DNA from: Lysobacter sp. cf310
Lineage (GTDB): Bacteria; Pseudomonadota; Gammaproteobacteria; Xanthomonadales; Xanthomonadaceae
Assembly: GCF_900114355.1 (NCBI RefSeq)
Contig: NZ_FOSS01000001.1
Span: 1,290,368-1,354,367 of the forward strand
Direction: 5' to 3'
DNA: 64,000 nt
Positions 32,264 through 41,085 of the stretch are shown here, piece after piece; position 1 is the stretch's first letter; every line of letters begins with the position of its first letter. A program made the position numbers and the translations under genes. Under the pieces are notes generated by a model that searched no databases, was not told the origin of the DNA, and worked only from the letters and a program-made list of their open reading frames with translations.

Positions 32264-32977
32264 TCAGGCGGCCTGCGCGAGCCGCGGCAGCGTCTGCGCC
32301 AGCGCGATCTCGCCACGGAAGCCGCCGCTGCTCACGGCCGGCGTCTGCGCCTCGATCGCATGCGCGAACGCCACCGCCGGATCCGCTTCCAGTGCGTCGT
32401 ACAGACGCTGCAGCTTGGGATAGTCGCGGCGGTCGACGACGTCGTGGTACTTCGTCCAACGCGCGATGCCGATGAAGTAGGCGTCGGCGACCGTGCGCTG
32501 CGCGCCCAGCAGCCAGGGACCGTCGCCGATCATGGCCTCCAGCTCGGCGTGCGCCTTCTCGACCTTGGCGCGGCCGTATTTCACCAAGGCCGCTTTTTCC
32601 GCGGCCGACACTTCGTGTTCCAGCACGTACCACAGCGGTGCGAAGGCATTGAAGAAACTCGTGTTGAGGAAGGCCAGCATGCGGTTGAGGCGGTCGAAAT
32701 CGCGACTACCTTGGAGGTAACCCAGGCCGCGATCGATGCCGCGCGCGGCGATGTGATTGAGGATCGCCATGCTCTCGGCCAAGGTCTGGCCTTGCGCGTC
32801 CATCAGGGCCGGGGTCTCGCCGACCGGGTTGATGCGGCGGAACTCGGCGCCGGTCACGATCTCGGGCATCTCGATGCGGCTGAGCGCATAGGGCTGGCCC
32901 AGCCATTCCAGGGCGACGATGGAGCCGAAGGAGCAGCCCGAGGGGACGCCGTAATAGAGGATGGGGTGTGCTTGCAT
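32264..32977 (-). CDS. Glutathione S-transferase family protein
   Basis: A 237-residue protein with an N-terminal thioredoxin-like domain (ILYYGVPSGCSFGSIVALEW, FRRINPVGETPALMDAQGQT, LAESMAILNHIA, the glutathione-binding ES pair) and a helical C-terminal domain (AFLNTSFFNAF, GPWLLGAQRTVADAYF). It is divergent from a LysR regulator at 33095, which probably controls it; repeated motifs lie between them. Confidence 0.9.
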   Translation of the reverse strand: MQAHPILYYGVPSGCSFGSIVALEWLGQPYALSRIEMPEIVTGAEFRRINPVGETPALMDAQGQTLAESMAILNHIAARGIDRGLGYLQGSRDFDRLNRMLAFLNTSFFNAFAPLWYVLEHEVSAAEKAALVKYGRAKVEKAHAELEAMIGDGPWLLGAQRTVADAYFIGIARWTKYHDVVDRRDYPKLQRLYDALEADPAVAFAHAIEAQTPAVSSGGFRGEIALAQTLPRLAQAA

Positions 32978-33032
32978 AAGGATCTCCAGGGTGGGTGTTG
33001 GGCCGGTTTGGTCCTGGAGAAAGACTATGGAC

Positions 33033-33088
33033 GTGGACTTAGGCTGAGTAGACTAGGTTTCGTGGACTAATCGTCTACATATGTGGAC
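33033..33088. promoter_or_regulatory. Repeated operator-like elements between the GST and LysR genes
   Basis: The sequence GTGGACT occurs at 33033-33039 and 33062-33068, and GTGGAC again at 33083-33088. An inverted pair GTAGAC (33048-33053) and GTCTAC (33073-33078) overlaps them. The local AT content is higher than around it. The pattern suits binding by the LysR-type protein encoded at 33095. Confidence 0.45.
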
Positions 33089-33094
33089 ATTCCT

Positions 33095-34000
33095 ATGCTC
33101 AACCTCAATGATTTGGTCCTGTTCGCCGCCGCGGTCGAGGACGGCGGTTTCGCCGCCGCCGGGCGCCGCCTGGGCGTGCCCAAGTCCACCGTCAGCAAGC
33201 GCGTGGCCGAGCTCGAAGCCGGCCTGCAGGCGCGCCTGATCCACCGCACCTCACGCAGCTTCAGCCTCACCGAAGTCGGTCGCGACTTCTACGAACACGC
33301 GCGTGCCGCCCTGATCGAAACCGAGGCCGCCGAGGCCAGCGTGCGCCGGCGCGTGGCCGAGCCCAGCGGCAGCGTGCGCATCACCGCCTCGGTGCCGACC
33401 GCGCAGCTGTATCTGGCCGAGCATCTGCCGCGCCTGGCGCTGCGCCATCCCAAGCTGCAGCTGCAGCTGGACGTGAGCGACCGCTTCGTCGACCTGGTCC
33501 AGGAGGGTTACGACATCGCCCTGCGCAGCCATTTCGCGCCGTTGCCGGACTCGGGCCTGGTGCAGCGCGCGCTCGCGGTGGAGACCATCGTGCTGGTGGC
33601 CGCGCCGGCCTATCTGGATGCGCACGGCGCGCCCGATGCGCCCGTACGGCTGGCCGATCACGACGGCGTGCTTACCGCCGCCGGCGCGAGCGTGTGGACC
33701 CTGCACCATCGCGACGGCAGCCGATTGCAGGTGGCGCCGCGCGCGCGCATGAGCGCGAACGAGTCGGTGGCGCTGATGCGCGCGGCCTGCGCCGGCCTGG
33801 GCATCGCCTGCGTGCCGGAAGGTTTTTGCCGCGAAGCGCTGAGCGACGGCCGCTTGCGGCGCGTGCTGCCCGACTGGAACGCGGGCCGCGTGACCACGAC
33901 CCTGGTGATGCCGCATCGCCGCGGCCTGCTGCCGGGCGTGCGCGCGACGGTCGAATTCCTCGCCGACTGCCTGCGCGCCGCGCCCGCGCCGGACGCCTGA
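33095..34000 (+). CDS. LysR-family transcriptional regulator
   Basis: A 301-residue regulator of the CrgA/DmlR-like branch: LNLNDLVLFAAAVEDGGFAA, RRLGVPKSTVSKRVAELEAG and RLIHRTSRSFSLTEVGRDFY in the DNA-binding domain, GSVRITASVPTAQLYLAEHL starting the effector domain. A GTG at 33083 would add four residues, but the ATG at 33095 fits the family start. It is divergent from the glutathione S-transferase gene. Its end converges directly on the ankyrin gene, with adjacent stops and no gap. Confidence 0.92.
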   Translation: MLNLNDLVLFAAAVEDGGFAAAGRRLGVPKSTVSKRVAELEAGLQARLIHRTSRSFSLTEVGRDFYEHARAALIETEAAEASVRRRVAEPSGSVRITASVPTAQLYLAEHLPRLALRHPKLQLQLDVSDRFVDLVQEGYDIALRSHFAPLPDSGLVQRALAVETIVLVAAPAYLDAHGAPDAPVRLADHDGVLTAAGASVWTLHHRDGSRLQVAPRARMSANESVALMRAACAGLGIACVPEGFCREALSDGRLRRVLPDWNAGRVTTTLVMPHRRGLLPGVRATVEFLADCLRAAPAPDA

Positions 34001-34600
34001 TCAGCGGCGCGCGCCGCGCTCGATCAGATAGCGGCGCACGTCGTTCGCGCGCGTCTGATTCAAGGGCGAACGCCACACCAGCGCCGCGCCGGCATGCGCG
34101 CGCACCGACACGCCCAGGTTGACGTCCGCGCCGCGCTCGACCAGATAGCTCACCGAGCGCAGGTCGCCGCTGCGCGCGGCGTTGATCAGCGGGGTTTCGT
34201 CGTCCTCGACGATGGCGTCCACATCGGCGCCGGCCTCGACCAGGCGCCGCAGCACTGCCAGGTTGTCGCGCTGCGCGGCGGCCGCGATCAGGGCATTGCC
34301 GTCGCCGCGCACGCTGAGGTCGACGCGAGCGCCCAGGCGCAGCAGCTCGGCGACCAGGGCCGGATCGCGCCGGCGCGCGGCTTCGATCAGGGCGCTGCCC
34401 TCGCCGGGCACGGCCGCGTCGATGTCGGCGCCGCGCGCGACCAGATGGCGCACGGCGTCGATGCGACCGGCCCTGACCGCCTCGACCAGGGCGGCGCCTT
34501 CCTCGGAGGCGGCGCTGGCCGGTTTGACCAGCATCGAGGCCAGCAGGCCCAGGACCAGGGCCGCATACAGCGCGGCACGAATCGGATATCGGATACGCAT
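34001..34600 (-). CDS. Exported ankyrin-repeat protein
   Basis: A 199-residue protein with a signal peptide (YPIRAALYAALVLGLLASML, cleavage near ASAAS) and about four ankyrin repeats (GAALVEAVRAGRIDAVRHLV, GSALIEAARRRDPALVAELL, GNALIAAAAQRDNLAVLRRL, ETPLINAARSGDLRSVSYLV), each ending in a GADV-type turn. The last repeat is degenerate. It is the last gene of the sigma-factor operon, 25 bases after the HEAT gene, and probably acts in the periplasm by binding another protein. Confidence 0.85.
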   Translation of the reverse strand: MRIRYPIRAALYAALVLGLLASMLVKPASAASEEGAALVEAVRAGRIDAVRHLVARGADIDAAVPGEGSALIEAARRRDPALVAELLRLGARVDLSVRGDGNALIAAAAQRDNLAVLRRLVEAGADVDAIVEDDETPLINAARSGDLRSVSYLVERGADVNLGVSVRAHAGAALVWRSPLNQTRANDVRRYLIERGARR

Positions 34601-34625
34601 CGTGGCAACTCCGGTGACGTCGCGC

Positions 34626-35699
34626 TCAGCGGCGCGGGCGGTTGGGGTCGTAGCCGGCGTCGAGCAGCACGCGTTGCACCGCGCGTTGTTCGTCGGGCGT
34701 GGCGGCCTGGTGATAGAGCTTCATCACCACGCCCTCGTTGGACGCGACCAGCAGGCTCTTGAGCACTTCCTGGCGCAGCAGCGGCGCGCTGCGCACGCTC
34801 GGATACAGCGCGAGCAGATCGCGGGTGGCATTGGCGGTGCCCAGGGCCTGGATCGCCGCGATCCGGGTCCCGGAATCGGTGGAACTGTTGGCGACCTCGG
34901 CCAGCACCTCGCTCTGCCCGGCCACACCCAGCGCCTGCAGCGCGCCGCGGCGCAGGCTCACGTTCGGATTGCGGCGCGCGACCTCGGCCAGGTCCTGGTA
35001 ACTGCCTGCCACGCCCATGGCCTTGAGCACCAGCAGCTTGCGATCCAGCTGCGGCACGGCGGCATAGACCTGACGCAGCTCGTCGCCGGCATTGGCCACC
35101 GCCAGCATGCGCACCGCGCGCTCGGACAGCAGCGGATCGTTGCCGCGCGCGACCACCGCCACCTGCGCCAGCGCGCCGGCGTCGTCCATCTGGCTGAGCA
35201 GGAACAGCGCGCGCTGCTTCAATCGCGGCGCGCCGTTGCCGTTGAGCAGGGCCACCAGTTTCGGAATCGCCTGCGCGGGCGGCTGCTGCAGCAGCGAGGT
35301 CAGCGAATCGTCGCCCTCGACCACCGGCGCCTGGTTGCGGCCGTGCAGCAGCTGGGCGGCGTCGCGGTTCCAGCGGCTGCGCGGGAACTCGCCGCGCAGG
35401 CGCTTGACCAGCGCGGTCGCTTCGTCGTCGCGGCCGGCGCGCATCAGCGCATAGGCCTGCCAGTAGATCGCCGCGTCGACCGCGTCGGGTTCGTTCTGGC
35501 GCAGGCGTCGCTCCAGATCGGCGAACCGCAGCTGCGCGCCGCGCCAGTCGCCCGCGCCCAGGGCGCTGTGGCCCTGCCAGTACAACGCGTTCATCTCGCC
35601 GCCCGGATCCAGCGGCGCCGCCGCCAGGGGCGCGGCGAACAGCAGGGTCGCCAGGGCCAGCGCCGTCAGGCACGGACGCAATGGGGTGTAGCGGATCAT
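34626..35699 (-). CDS. Exported HEAT-repeat protein
   Basis: A 357-residue protein with a signal peptide (residues about 1-27, ending PLAAAP). Residues about 35-130 look like two or three TPR-type helices (EMNALYWQGHSALGAGDWRG, AIYWQAYALMRAGRDDEATA). From about residue 150 helical repeats of HEAT type follow (GNDPLLSERAVRMLAVANAG, RNPNVSLRRGALQALGVAGQ, DSGTRIAAIQALGTANATRD). Its ATG overlaps the stop of the putative anti-sigma gene (ATGA). A scaffold or sensing role in the same periplasmic pathway is inferred. Confidence 0.82.
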   Translation of the reverse strand: MIRYTPLRPCLTALALATLLFAAPLAAAPLDPGGEMNALYWQGHSALGAGDWRGAQLRFADLERRLRQNEPDAVDAAIYWQAYALMRAGRDDEATALVKRLRGEFPRSRWNRDAAQLLHGRNQAPVVEGDDSLTSLLQQPPAQAIPKLVALLNGNGAPRLKQRALFLLSQMDDAGALAQVAVVARGNDPLLSERAVRMLAVANAGDELRQVYAAVPQLDRKLLVLKAMGVAGSYQDLAEVARRNPNVSLRRGALQALGVAGQSEVLAEVANSSTDSGTRIAAIQALGTANATRDLLALYPSVRSAPLLRQEVLKSLLVASNEGVVMKLYHQAATPDEQRAVQRVLLDAGYDPNRPRR

Positions 35700-36532
35700 G
35701 TCGTCGCTCCTTCCTGCGTGGCGGCCGCGCCGCTGCGCTGTTGCAAACGCGCTTCGACCGCGCGCACCTGGAACACCAGATCGCTGCCGTCGACGTAGTC
35801 GCGCAGCGCGTTTTCTTGTTCGACGCCCGCGGCGGGCGTTCGGTTAGCCAGTTCGATCAGGGTCGGCTCCAGCGAATGCAGGAAGCCGGCCAGCGCGCGG
35901 TCGCCGCGCTCGGCCGCGGCGGCGGCGTAGAGGCGGTTGTCGTCGACCAGATCGCGCACATAGTCCGGGTCCATCGGCGCCAGCGCCCCGCTCTCGTTGT
36001 TGACCACGCTCAGCAACAGGCCCTCGGTGCTGCGCAGATGGCCGGCCACGTAGGCGTCGAGCACGCGGTCGGCGCGGTCCTGGCCCGCGCTCTCCGGCGT
36101 GCGCACCGGCGCGGCGGCGGGCGCGGCGGGCTGGACCGCGATCGGCGCGGGCGGGGCCGGGTCGCGGCGCGCGTAAGGCAGATACACCGCCAGCGCCAGC
36201 GCGGCGCTCGCGGCCAGGCCGGCGCCCCAGGCGCGCAAGCGGCGGCGCGGCCGCGCGTGCGCGCGCGCGCTCGAGGGCGGCAGCGACGCGACCGTCGGTG
36301 CCGCCGTCTCGGCCAGGCGCGGCTGCAGGCGCTGCCACAGGCGCGCCTCCAGGTCCGGATCGTAGGGCGGCAGCGCGTCGGCGTCGGCCGCGGCCAACAG
36401 TTGGCGCAGGCGCTGATAACGCGCGGCGAGTTCGGGCGAGGCGGCCAGCGCGGACGCGATCTCGCGCAGACGCTCCGGCGCGAGGCCGTCGCGATAGTGG
36501 TACAGGATCAGGTCGTCGTCGCGGATGGACAT
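35696..36532 (-). CDS. Putative anti-sigma factor (single-span membrane protein)
   Basis: A 278-residue protein. The N-terminal cytoplasmic part, about 100 residues (DDDLILYHYRDGLAPERLRE, LAASPELAARYQRL), resembles zinc-finger-type anti-sigma domains but lacks their HxxxCxxC motif. One transmembrane segment lies at about 103-120 (GAGLAASAALALAVYL). The periplasmic part contains a Pro/Ala linker and a helical domain. It begins three bases after the sigma-factor gene, which is the main reason for the call. Confidence 0.65.
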   Translation of the reverse strand: MSIRDDDLILYHYRDGLAPERLREIASALAASPELAARYQRLRQLLAAADADALPPYDPDLEARLWQRLQPRLAETAAPTVASLPPSSARAHARPRRRLRAWGAGLAASAALALAVYLPYARRDPAPPAPIAVQPAAPAAAPVRTPESAGQDRADRVLDAYVAGHLRSTEGLLLSVVNNESGALAPMDPDYVRDLVDDNRLYAAAAAERGDRALAGFLHSLEPTLIELANRTPAAGVEQENALRDYVDGSDLVFQVRAVEARLQQRSGAAATQEGATT

Positions 36533-36535
36533 GGC

Positions 36536-37129
36536 TTACCTCAAGGTTTCCAGTGCGTCGCGCAATTTGCGCACCGCGCGGAAGATGGCCTGCTTGCATT
36601 GGCCGGTGTTCATACCCAGGGTCTCGGCGATCCGCTCCAGCGGTTCGCCTTCCCAATGACGTAGGACGAAAGCGGCGCGCTCGGACGGACTCAGGCGCTG
36701 CATCTGGCGGTCGATGCGCAGGCCGATCTGCACGCCGGAGGCGCGCGCCTCCGGATCCGGCGCGTCGTCGGGCAGCGCGGCCAGGAAATCCGCGCCCTCC
36801 TCGTCCTCCGGATGGGCGGCGGGGGCGTCCTGGCGATGACGGGCATCGCGGCGCAGTTGCTCCAGCGCCGCGTTCACCGCGATCCGGTGCAGCCAGGTCG
36901 AGAACGCCGCGCGCCCGTCGTAACCGGCCAGCCCGCGCCAGGCCTTGTAGAAGGTCTCCTGGACCGCGTCCTCGGCCAGGGCCGCGTCGCGGGTGATGCG
37001 GAAGCACAACTGGAACAGCGGCCGCGCATGCGCGTCCACCAGCCCACGGAACGCGCGCTCGTCGCCGGCGCGTGCGCGTGCCACCGCCGATTGCGCTGCG
37101 CTGTCCAAGGGTGGGTCGCCGCCGTCCAT
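36536..37129 (-). CDS. ECF-type RNA polymerase sigma factor
   Basis: About 197 residues with sigma region 2 (AFRGLVDAHARPLFQLCFRI, AEDAVQETFYKAWRGLAGYD, AFSTWLHRIAVNAALEQLRR) and region 4 (LSPSERAAFVLRHWEGEPLE, IAETLGMNTGQCKQAIFRAV). It heads the operon with the anti-sigma, HEAT and ankyrin genes. I prefer the ATG at 37129; a GTG at 37144 would add five residues. A 62-base gap follows the DUF5916 gene, which runs the same way, so read-through from it is possible. Confidence 0.92.
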   Translation of the reverse strand: MDGGDPPLDSAAQSAVARARAGDERAFRGLVDAHARPLFQLCFRITRDAALAEDAVQETFYKAWRGLAGYDGRAAFSTWLHRIAVNAALEQLRRDARHRQDAPAAHPEDEEGADFLAALPDDAPDPEARASGVQIGLRIDRQMQRLSPSERAAFVLRHWEGEPLERIAETLGMNTGQCKQAIFRAVRKLRDALETLR

Positions 37130-37191
37130 CCCACTAGGATGCACCCACCCCGCGATCGGTTAGCCCGGATTTGCGGGCACCGCGCCCCGGC

Positions 37192-39444
37192 CTAGAACCG
37201 GTAGCGGATCTTGGCCAGCACCTGGTCGGCGTCGCGCAGCCCCAGGGCGTCGTCGAACAGCGCGCCGCCGCCGATGCCGTCGCGCTCCTGGCTCCGGTAG
37301 CCGCCGCGCGAATAGGCCAGGAACACGTCCGACTGCGGGCCCAACAGATAGCGGTAGCGCAGCTGCAGGCCGAAATTGTTGACGTCGAAGTCCGGGCGCG
37401 TCAGGCCGGTCGCGGCCATCCGGCCCGAGGGCTGCAGCTGGTAGCGCTGGCCCTGGCTGCCGCGCACCGCCACCCATTCCGATTTCAGGCGCAGTTCGTG
37501 GCGCTGGCCCGGGAACCAGCTCAGGCCCAGGCTGGCGAAGTCGCCGCGGCGCGCGTAACGGCCGAAGTCGCGGCCGCCTTCCCAGATCAGCCAGTCCTCG
37601 CCGCGGTCCGGGCCGAACTCGAAGGAGGCATTGAAGGCGTCGTTGGGGTACCAGTTGGCGCTGAGCACCAGTTCCCGGGTCGGGTGCGCGCTCAATCCGC
37701 GCGGCGACAGCCCGATCGAAGCGCCCAGCGACCAGTCGCCGTAGCGGCGGCTGGTGTAGCCGATCTCCGCATCGTATCGGCCCGAGCGCCGCCACAGCCC
37801 GTGGCCGCGCGAGATCAGGTCCTCCCAACCGGCGCTGACCAGGCTGGCCTCCAGAGTGATCAGGTCGCCGCTGCGGAAATTGAGGCTGCTGCCCAACAGC
37901 AGGTAGGTAGGCAGGCGATCGCCGCGGTCGTTGCTGCGCGCCTGCAGTTCGGCCGACCAGCGCGTGCTGCCCAGCCGCGCGGTCGGATCCTGCACGCGGT
38001 GCAGATAGACGCCGGTGAGTTCGAGTTCGTTGAGGCTGGCGCGGCGTTGGAAGCCGAGGTCGTTGAAGTCCAGGCGGCCGCCGAAATGGGTCGCCTCCAG
38101 TTCGTAGCGCCAGCGGTCCGACGGCGTCCAGTTGATGCGCAGCCAGGCGCCGCTGTCGTCGCTGCGGCGCCCGGCCTGGTCGATGAAACTGGCCAGGGCC
38201 TGGGCGTTGACGATCAGACGCTCGTTGGGCTTCCAGCTCAGGTCCACGGCCTGCACCTGGGCCTCGCGCTGGCGATACGGCCGCCGCACCAGGCTGCCCA
38301 GCCAGCCCAGATTGAGGCCGGGCCGCAGCGGGTATTGCAGGCGCGCGGCGTAGTAGTCGCGCCCGGCCTCGCCGTCCTCGCTGGCCGCGAGCAGACCGTA
38401 GCCCAGCGCGCCCACGGAACCGTTGAGCTTGAGCGCGGCGTCGATGTCGCTGGCGCCGGAGCCGTCGTCGGCGTCGCCGCCGATGCGGCGGGTGTGGATC
38501 AGACGCCCCGAGTCGGGCGTGGTCAGGTCGAAGATGCTCTGGTTCTCGGTGAAGAACGGGCGGCGGTCGCTGTAGAAGGTCTCCACCGCGTCGAAGTTGA
38601 TCACCAGGTCGTCGGACTCGACCTGGCCGAAATCCGGATGGATCGTGGCGCTGAGCTGGAAGGTCGGCGAGGGCTTCCAGAACACGTCGACGCCGGCGTT
38701 GTAGCGGGTGCGGCCGTCGATCAGGTCATGATGGGCGGTGAGGTAAGGCCAGAAATGCAGCAAGGGCTTGCGGTACTGGGCGATTTCGATCGGCGCGAAG
38801 TCGGACACGAAACGCCCGCGCGAGGTCGCCACCGCCGGCGTGGCCTGGCGTTCGCCGTTGCTGCCCAGGACGCGGCTGAAATAGACCTTGACCTTGCGCG
38901 TGGCGGCATCGGCGCCGCGCATGGTCGCCACCGACCACGGGATCAGCAGCTCGGCCTGCCAACCGCGCTCGGTCTCGCTGACCGCCCAGGACCAGTCGGT
39001 GTCCCAGTCCAGGTTCAGCACGTTTTCGTTGGCGATCACGCCGTCCTGCACCGAGCCGGCGCGATCGACGCTGAAGCTGTAGGCGCTGCGGCCGTCGCCG
39101 TCGAAATCGATGCTGAGGTTGACGCGGTCGGCGGCGCGCTGCTGGTCGCGCTGCAGGCGCGGCCTGACCCGCGCGAAGGCGCTGGACTGCTCCAGTTCGA
39201 ACGCCACCGCGATGCCGTCGGGCGTGGACAGCAAGCGCGCCACGGTGCCCGCGCCCGCCGGAGGCGCTTCCAAGCGGTAGGGCTCGGTGACCTTGAAATC
39301 CTCGTACGTGCGCGCCTGCTGCCACTCGGCCTCGTCGACGTTTCCGTCGATCACGATGGCCGCCTGCGCGCCGCCGGCGAACGCCATAGGCAATACCCAT
39401 CCAGCGCATGCCCAGGCATGCGTGCTGCGTTTACTGGTTGTCAT
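37192..39444 (-). CDS. Large outer-membrane DUF5916-type protein with N-terminal carbohydrate-binding-like domain
   Basis: A 750-residue exported protein: signal peptide ending GGAQA, then a CBM9-like domain (AAIVIDGNVDEAEWQQA, FKVTEPYR, VNLSIDFDGDGRSAYSFSVD, WQAELLIPWSV), then SDFAPIEIAQYRKPLLHFWP and NAGVDVFWKPSPTFQLSATI, HPDFGQVESDDLVINFDAVE, and FYSDRRPFFTENQSIF, which mark DUF5916. The rest is antiparallel beta strands ending in KIRYRF, an outer-membrane barrel signature. The function of the family is unknown. It is located directly upstream of the sigma-factor operon on the same strand. Confidence 0.88.
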   Translation of the reverse strand: MTTSKRSTHAWACAGWVLPMAFAGGAQAAIVIDGNVDEAEWQQARTYEDFKVTEPYRLEAPPAGAGTVARLLSTPDGIAVAFELEQSSAFARVRPRLQRDQQRAADRVNLSIDFDGDGRSAYSFSVDRAGSVQDGVIANENVLNLDWDTDWSWAVSETERGWQAELLIPWSVATMRGADAATRKVKVYFSRVLGSNGERQATPAVATSRGRFVSDFAPIEIAQYRKPLLHFWPYLTAHHDLIDGRTRYNAGVDVFWKPSPTFQLSATIHPDFGQVESDDLVINFDAVETFYSDRRPFFTENQSIFDLTTPDSGRLIHTRRIGGDADDGSGASDIDAALKLNGSVGALGYGLLAASEDGEAGRDYYAARLQYPLRPGLNLGWLGSLVRRPYRQREAQVQAVDLSWKPNERLIVNAQALASFIDQAGRRSDDSGAWLRINWTPSDRWRYELEATHFGGRLDFNDLGFQRRASLNELELTGVYLHRVQDPTARLGSTRWSAELQARSNDRGDRLPTYLLLGSSLNFRSGDLITLEASLVSAGWEDLISRGHGLWRRSGRYDAEIGYTSRRYGDWSLGASIGLSPRGLSAHPTRELVLSANWYPNDAFNASFEFGPDRGEDWLIWEGGRDFGRYARRGDFASLGLSWFPGQRHELRLKSEWVAVRGSQGQRYQLQPSGRMAATGLTRPDFDVNNFGLQLRYRYLLGPQSDVFLAYSRGGYRSQERDGIGGGALFDDALGLRDADQVLAKIRYRF

Positions 39445-39575
39445 CTCGATCCCGATGCGTTGCGTCTACGGGATTGGATGAAGCGCGCCGAACGCGGTTA
39501 GCCGGATTTCGTCCTGGCGCAAGCGGCCTGCGCCCAGCCGTGAACGGCTAGACGCAGGCGCTGTCGCGGCGCGGA

Positions 39576-41054
39576 TTACTGGACCAGACCGCGGTTCTGC
39601 TGCTGGCCCTGCTGCCAGCCCTGCTGGGTCGGCGTGGCCAGGGTGGCGATCTCCTGGCTGTTCTGCTGCAGGGTGCGGTTGAGCAGGTTCTGCTCGGGAT
39701 GGTGGACCACGTCGCGCGCGCCGCTGAACCCGTGATCGCGCACCGCATACAGACTGCCTTCGTGGCTCACCACCCGCGAGATCTCGGGCATGTGATTCTG
39801 CTTGGCGAACAGCGCCACCGACGAGGCCAACACTTCCTGCTGCTGCGGCCCCAGCGCCTTGTACTCGGCCTGCACGCACTGCAGCGCGTTGTTGAACAGC
39901 GGATGATCGGGATGGCGCTGGTCGTTGAGCAGGATCGCCTGTGGCTGCTGCGGCGCGCCGAACGGCTGCCCGCCGAAGCCGCCTTCGTGCATGCTGCCGA
40001 TGCCGCCGTAGGTCTGCTGCACCGCGGCGCGGATCTGGTCGCGCATGCCGCTGGACAGCGTCAGCTGATCCTCACGGTAGTCGCCGGGCATGGGCTTGAT
40101 CTCGACCTTGTCGCGGTACTGGCCGTGCCGATCCAGTTCCCACTCGTGACCGCTGTTGGCGCTGCGGCCGACCAATCGCAGGTTGCTGGTTTCGTTGTAG
40201 GCGTCCGCCGCATGGGCCTTGGTGATGCCGCCGTCCGGCGCGTACTTCATCATCTCCTTGGACAGGATCTCGAACGGCACCCGGTGATCGATGTCCAGGG
40301 CATCGCGGGTGAGCAGCTGGCCGGAAGCGTCGCACTTGAACAGATGCACGTCGCTGATCTTGCCGGTGGTCGGGCTCTTGACCTGCACCGTGGTCGCATA
40401 GGCCTGTTCCAGCTGCGCCTCGTACCACTTGCCGGCGACGCGGGCGTCGAAGCTCAGGCCCTTGCGGCCCTCGTCGGCCGACCACGGCGTTTCCATGGTG
40501 GTCTTGTGGCGACGCGCCAGGTCGCGGTCCTCGTCGAAGCCGGGGTGCTGGACGCTGGGGTCGAAGCCGAGGCGTTCGTCGACCCACTTCTGCCATTGCG
40601 GCGAGTTCGCTCCGTGCGTGTTGTAAACCAGATCGGCGCTGTCGCGGGCGCGGTTCACCACCGCCGGCAGCATGCGCAGATTGCCCACATCGTTGTAGGC
40701 GATGTTGGCGTCGGCCTGATTGTCGACCCCCTTGTTGATGCAGTGCTGCTTCCAGGGCGTGACGTGATCGATGTCCAGCGCGTCGGTGCTGTGCCAGGTG
40801 TCGGTGCTGGCGTTGTGGAACAGCGCGACCCGCCCCTGCGGCGTCTCCACCAGCTGCGCGTGCATGTTCTTGAACGCCCACTCGTTGCGCATGTACTCGA
40901 TCGTGGAGTCGTAGAAGGCCAAGGATTCGCGCGTGTCCTGGGCGGTCCAGGGCGTGGTCTGCAGCCGGGCGCCGTGCTGGGTCGGCGTCATGTCGCCCCA
41001 GCTGACCAGGGTCACGTGCTGTCCGCTTTGCAGGGTGACGTCTTCGAAAGGCAT
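39576..41054 (-). CDS. Putative type IV secretion effector: double HNH motif protein with XVIPCD (paralog 1)
   Basis: A 492-residue cytoplasmic-type protein without a signal peptide. It has two related HNH-like modules. Module 1: TDALDIDHVTPWK (Asp94, Asp96, His97) and YNDVGNLRMLPAVVNRARD (121-138). Module 2: RDALDIDHRVPFE (Asp254, Asp256, His257) and YNETSNLRLVGRSANSGHEW (286-305). From about 373 to the end it has the XVIPCD secretion domain: AILLNDQRHPDHPLFNNALQ, SRVVSHEGSLYAVRD, and a Gln-rich tail (QQGWQQGQQQNRG). XVIPCDs direct effectors to the Xanthomonadales killing T4SS. It is the last of three paralogs in one transcript; no immunity gene is recognisable beside it. Nuclease activity is inferred. 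Confidence 0.82.
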   Translation of the reverse strand: MPFEDVTLQSGQHVTLVSWGDMTPTQHGARLQTTPWTAQDTRESLAFYDSTIEYMRNEWAFKNMHAQLVETPQGRVALFHNASTDTWHSTDALDIDHVTPWKQHCINKGVDNQADANIAYNDVGNLRMLPAVVNRARDSADLVYNTHGANSPQWQKWVDERLGFDPSVQHPGFDEDRDLARRHKTTMETPWSADEGRKGLSFDARVAGKWYEAQLEQAYATTVQVKSPTTGKISDVHLFKCDASGQLLTRDALDIDHRVPFEILSKEMMKYAPDGGITKAHAADAYNETSNLRLVGRSANSGHEWELDRHGQYRDKVEIKPMPGDYREDQLTLSSGMRDQIRAAVQQTYGGIGSMHEGGFGGQPFGAPQQPQAILLNDQRHPDHPLFNNALQCVQAEYKALGPQQQEVLASSVALFAKQNHMPEISRVVSHEGSLYAVRDHGFSGARDVVHHPEQNLLNRTLQQNSQEIATLATPTQQGWQQGQQQNRGLVQ

Positions 41055-41085
41055 GGTTGGGTTCCTTGACGGCGACGCAGCGCCG

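Noticed and set aside
41055-41085. Immunity gene between effector paralogs
   Set aside because: The 31-base gap here and the 103-base gap at 42520-42622 hold only ribosome sites and leader; no frame on either strand shows a lipoprotein or other immunity feature.
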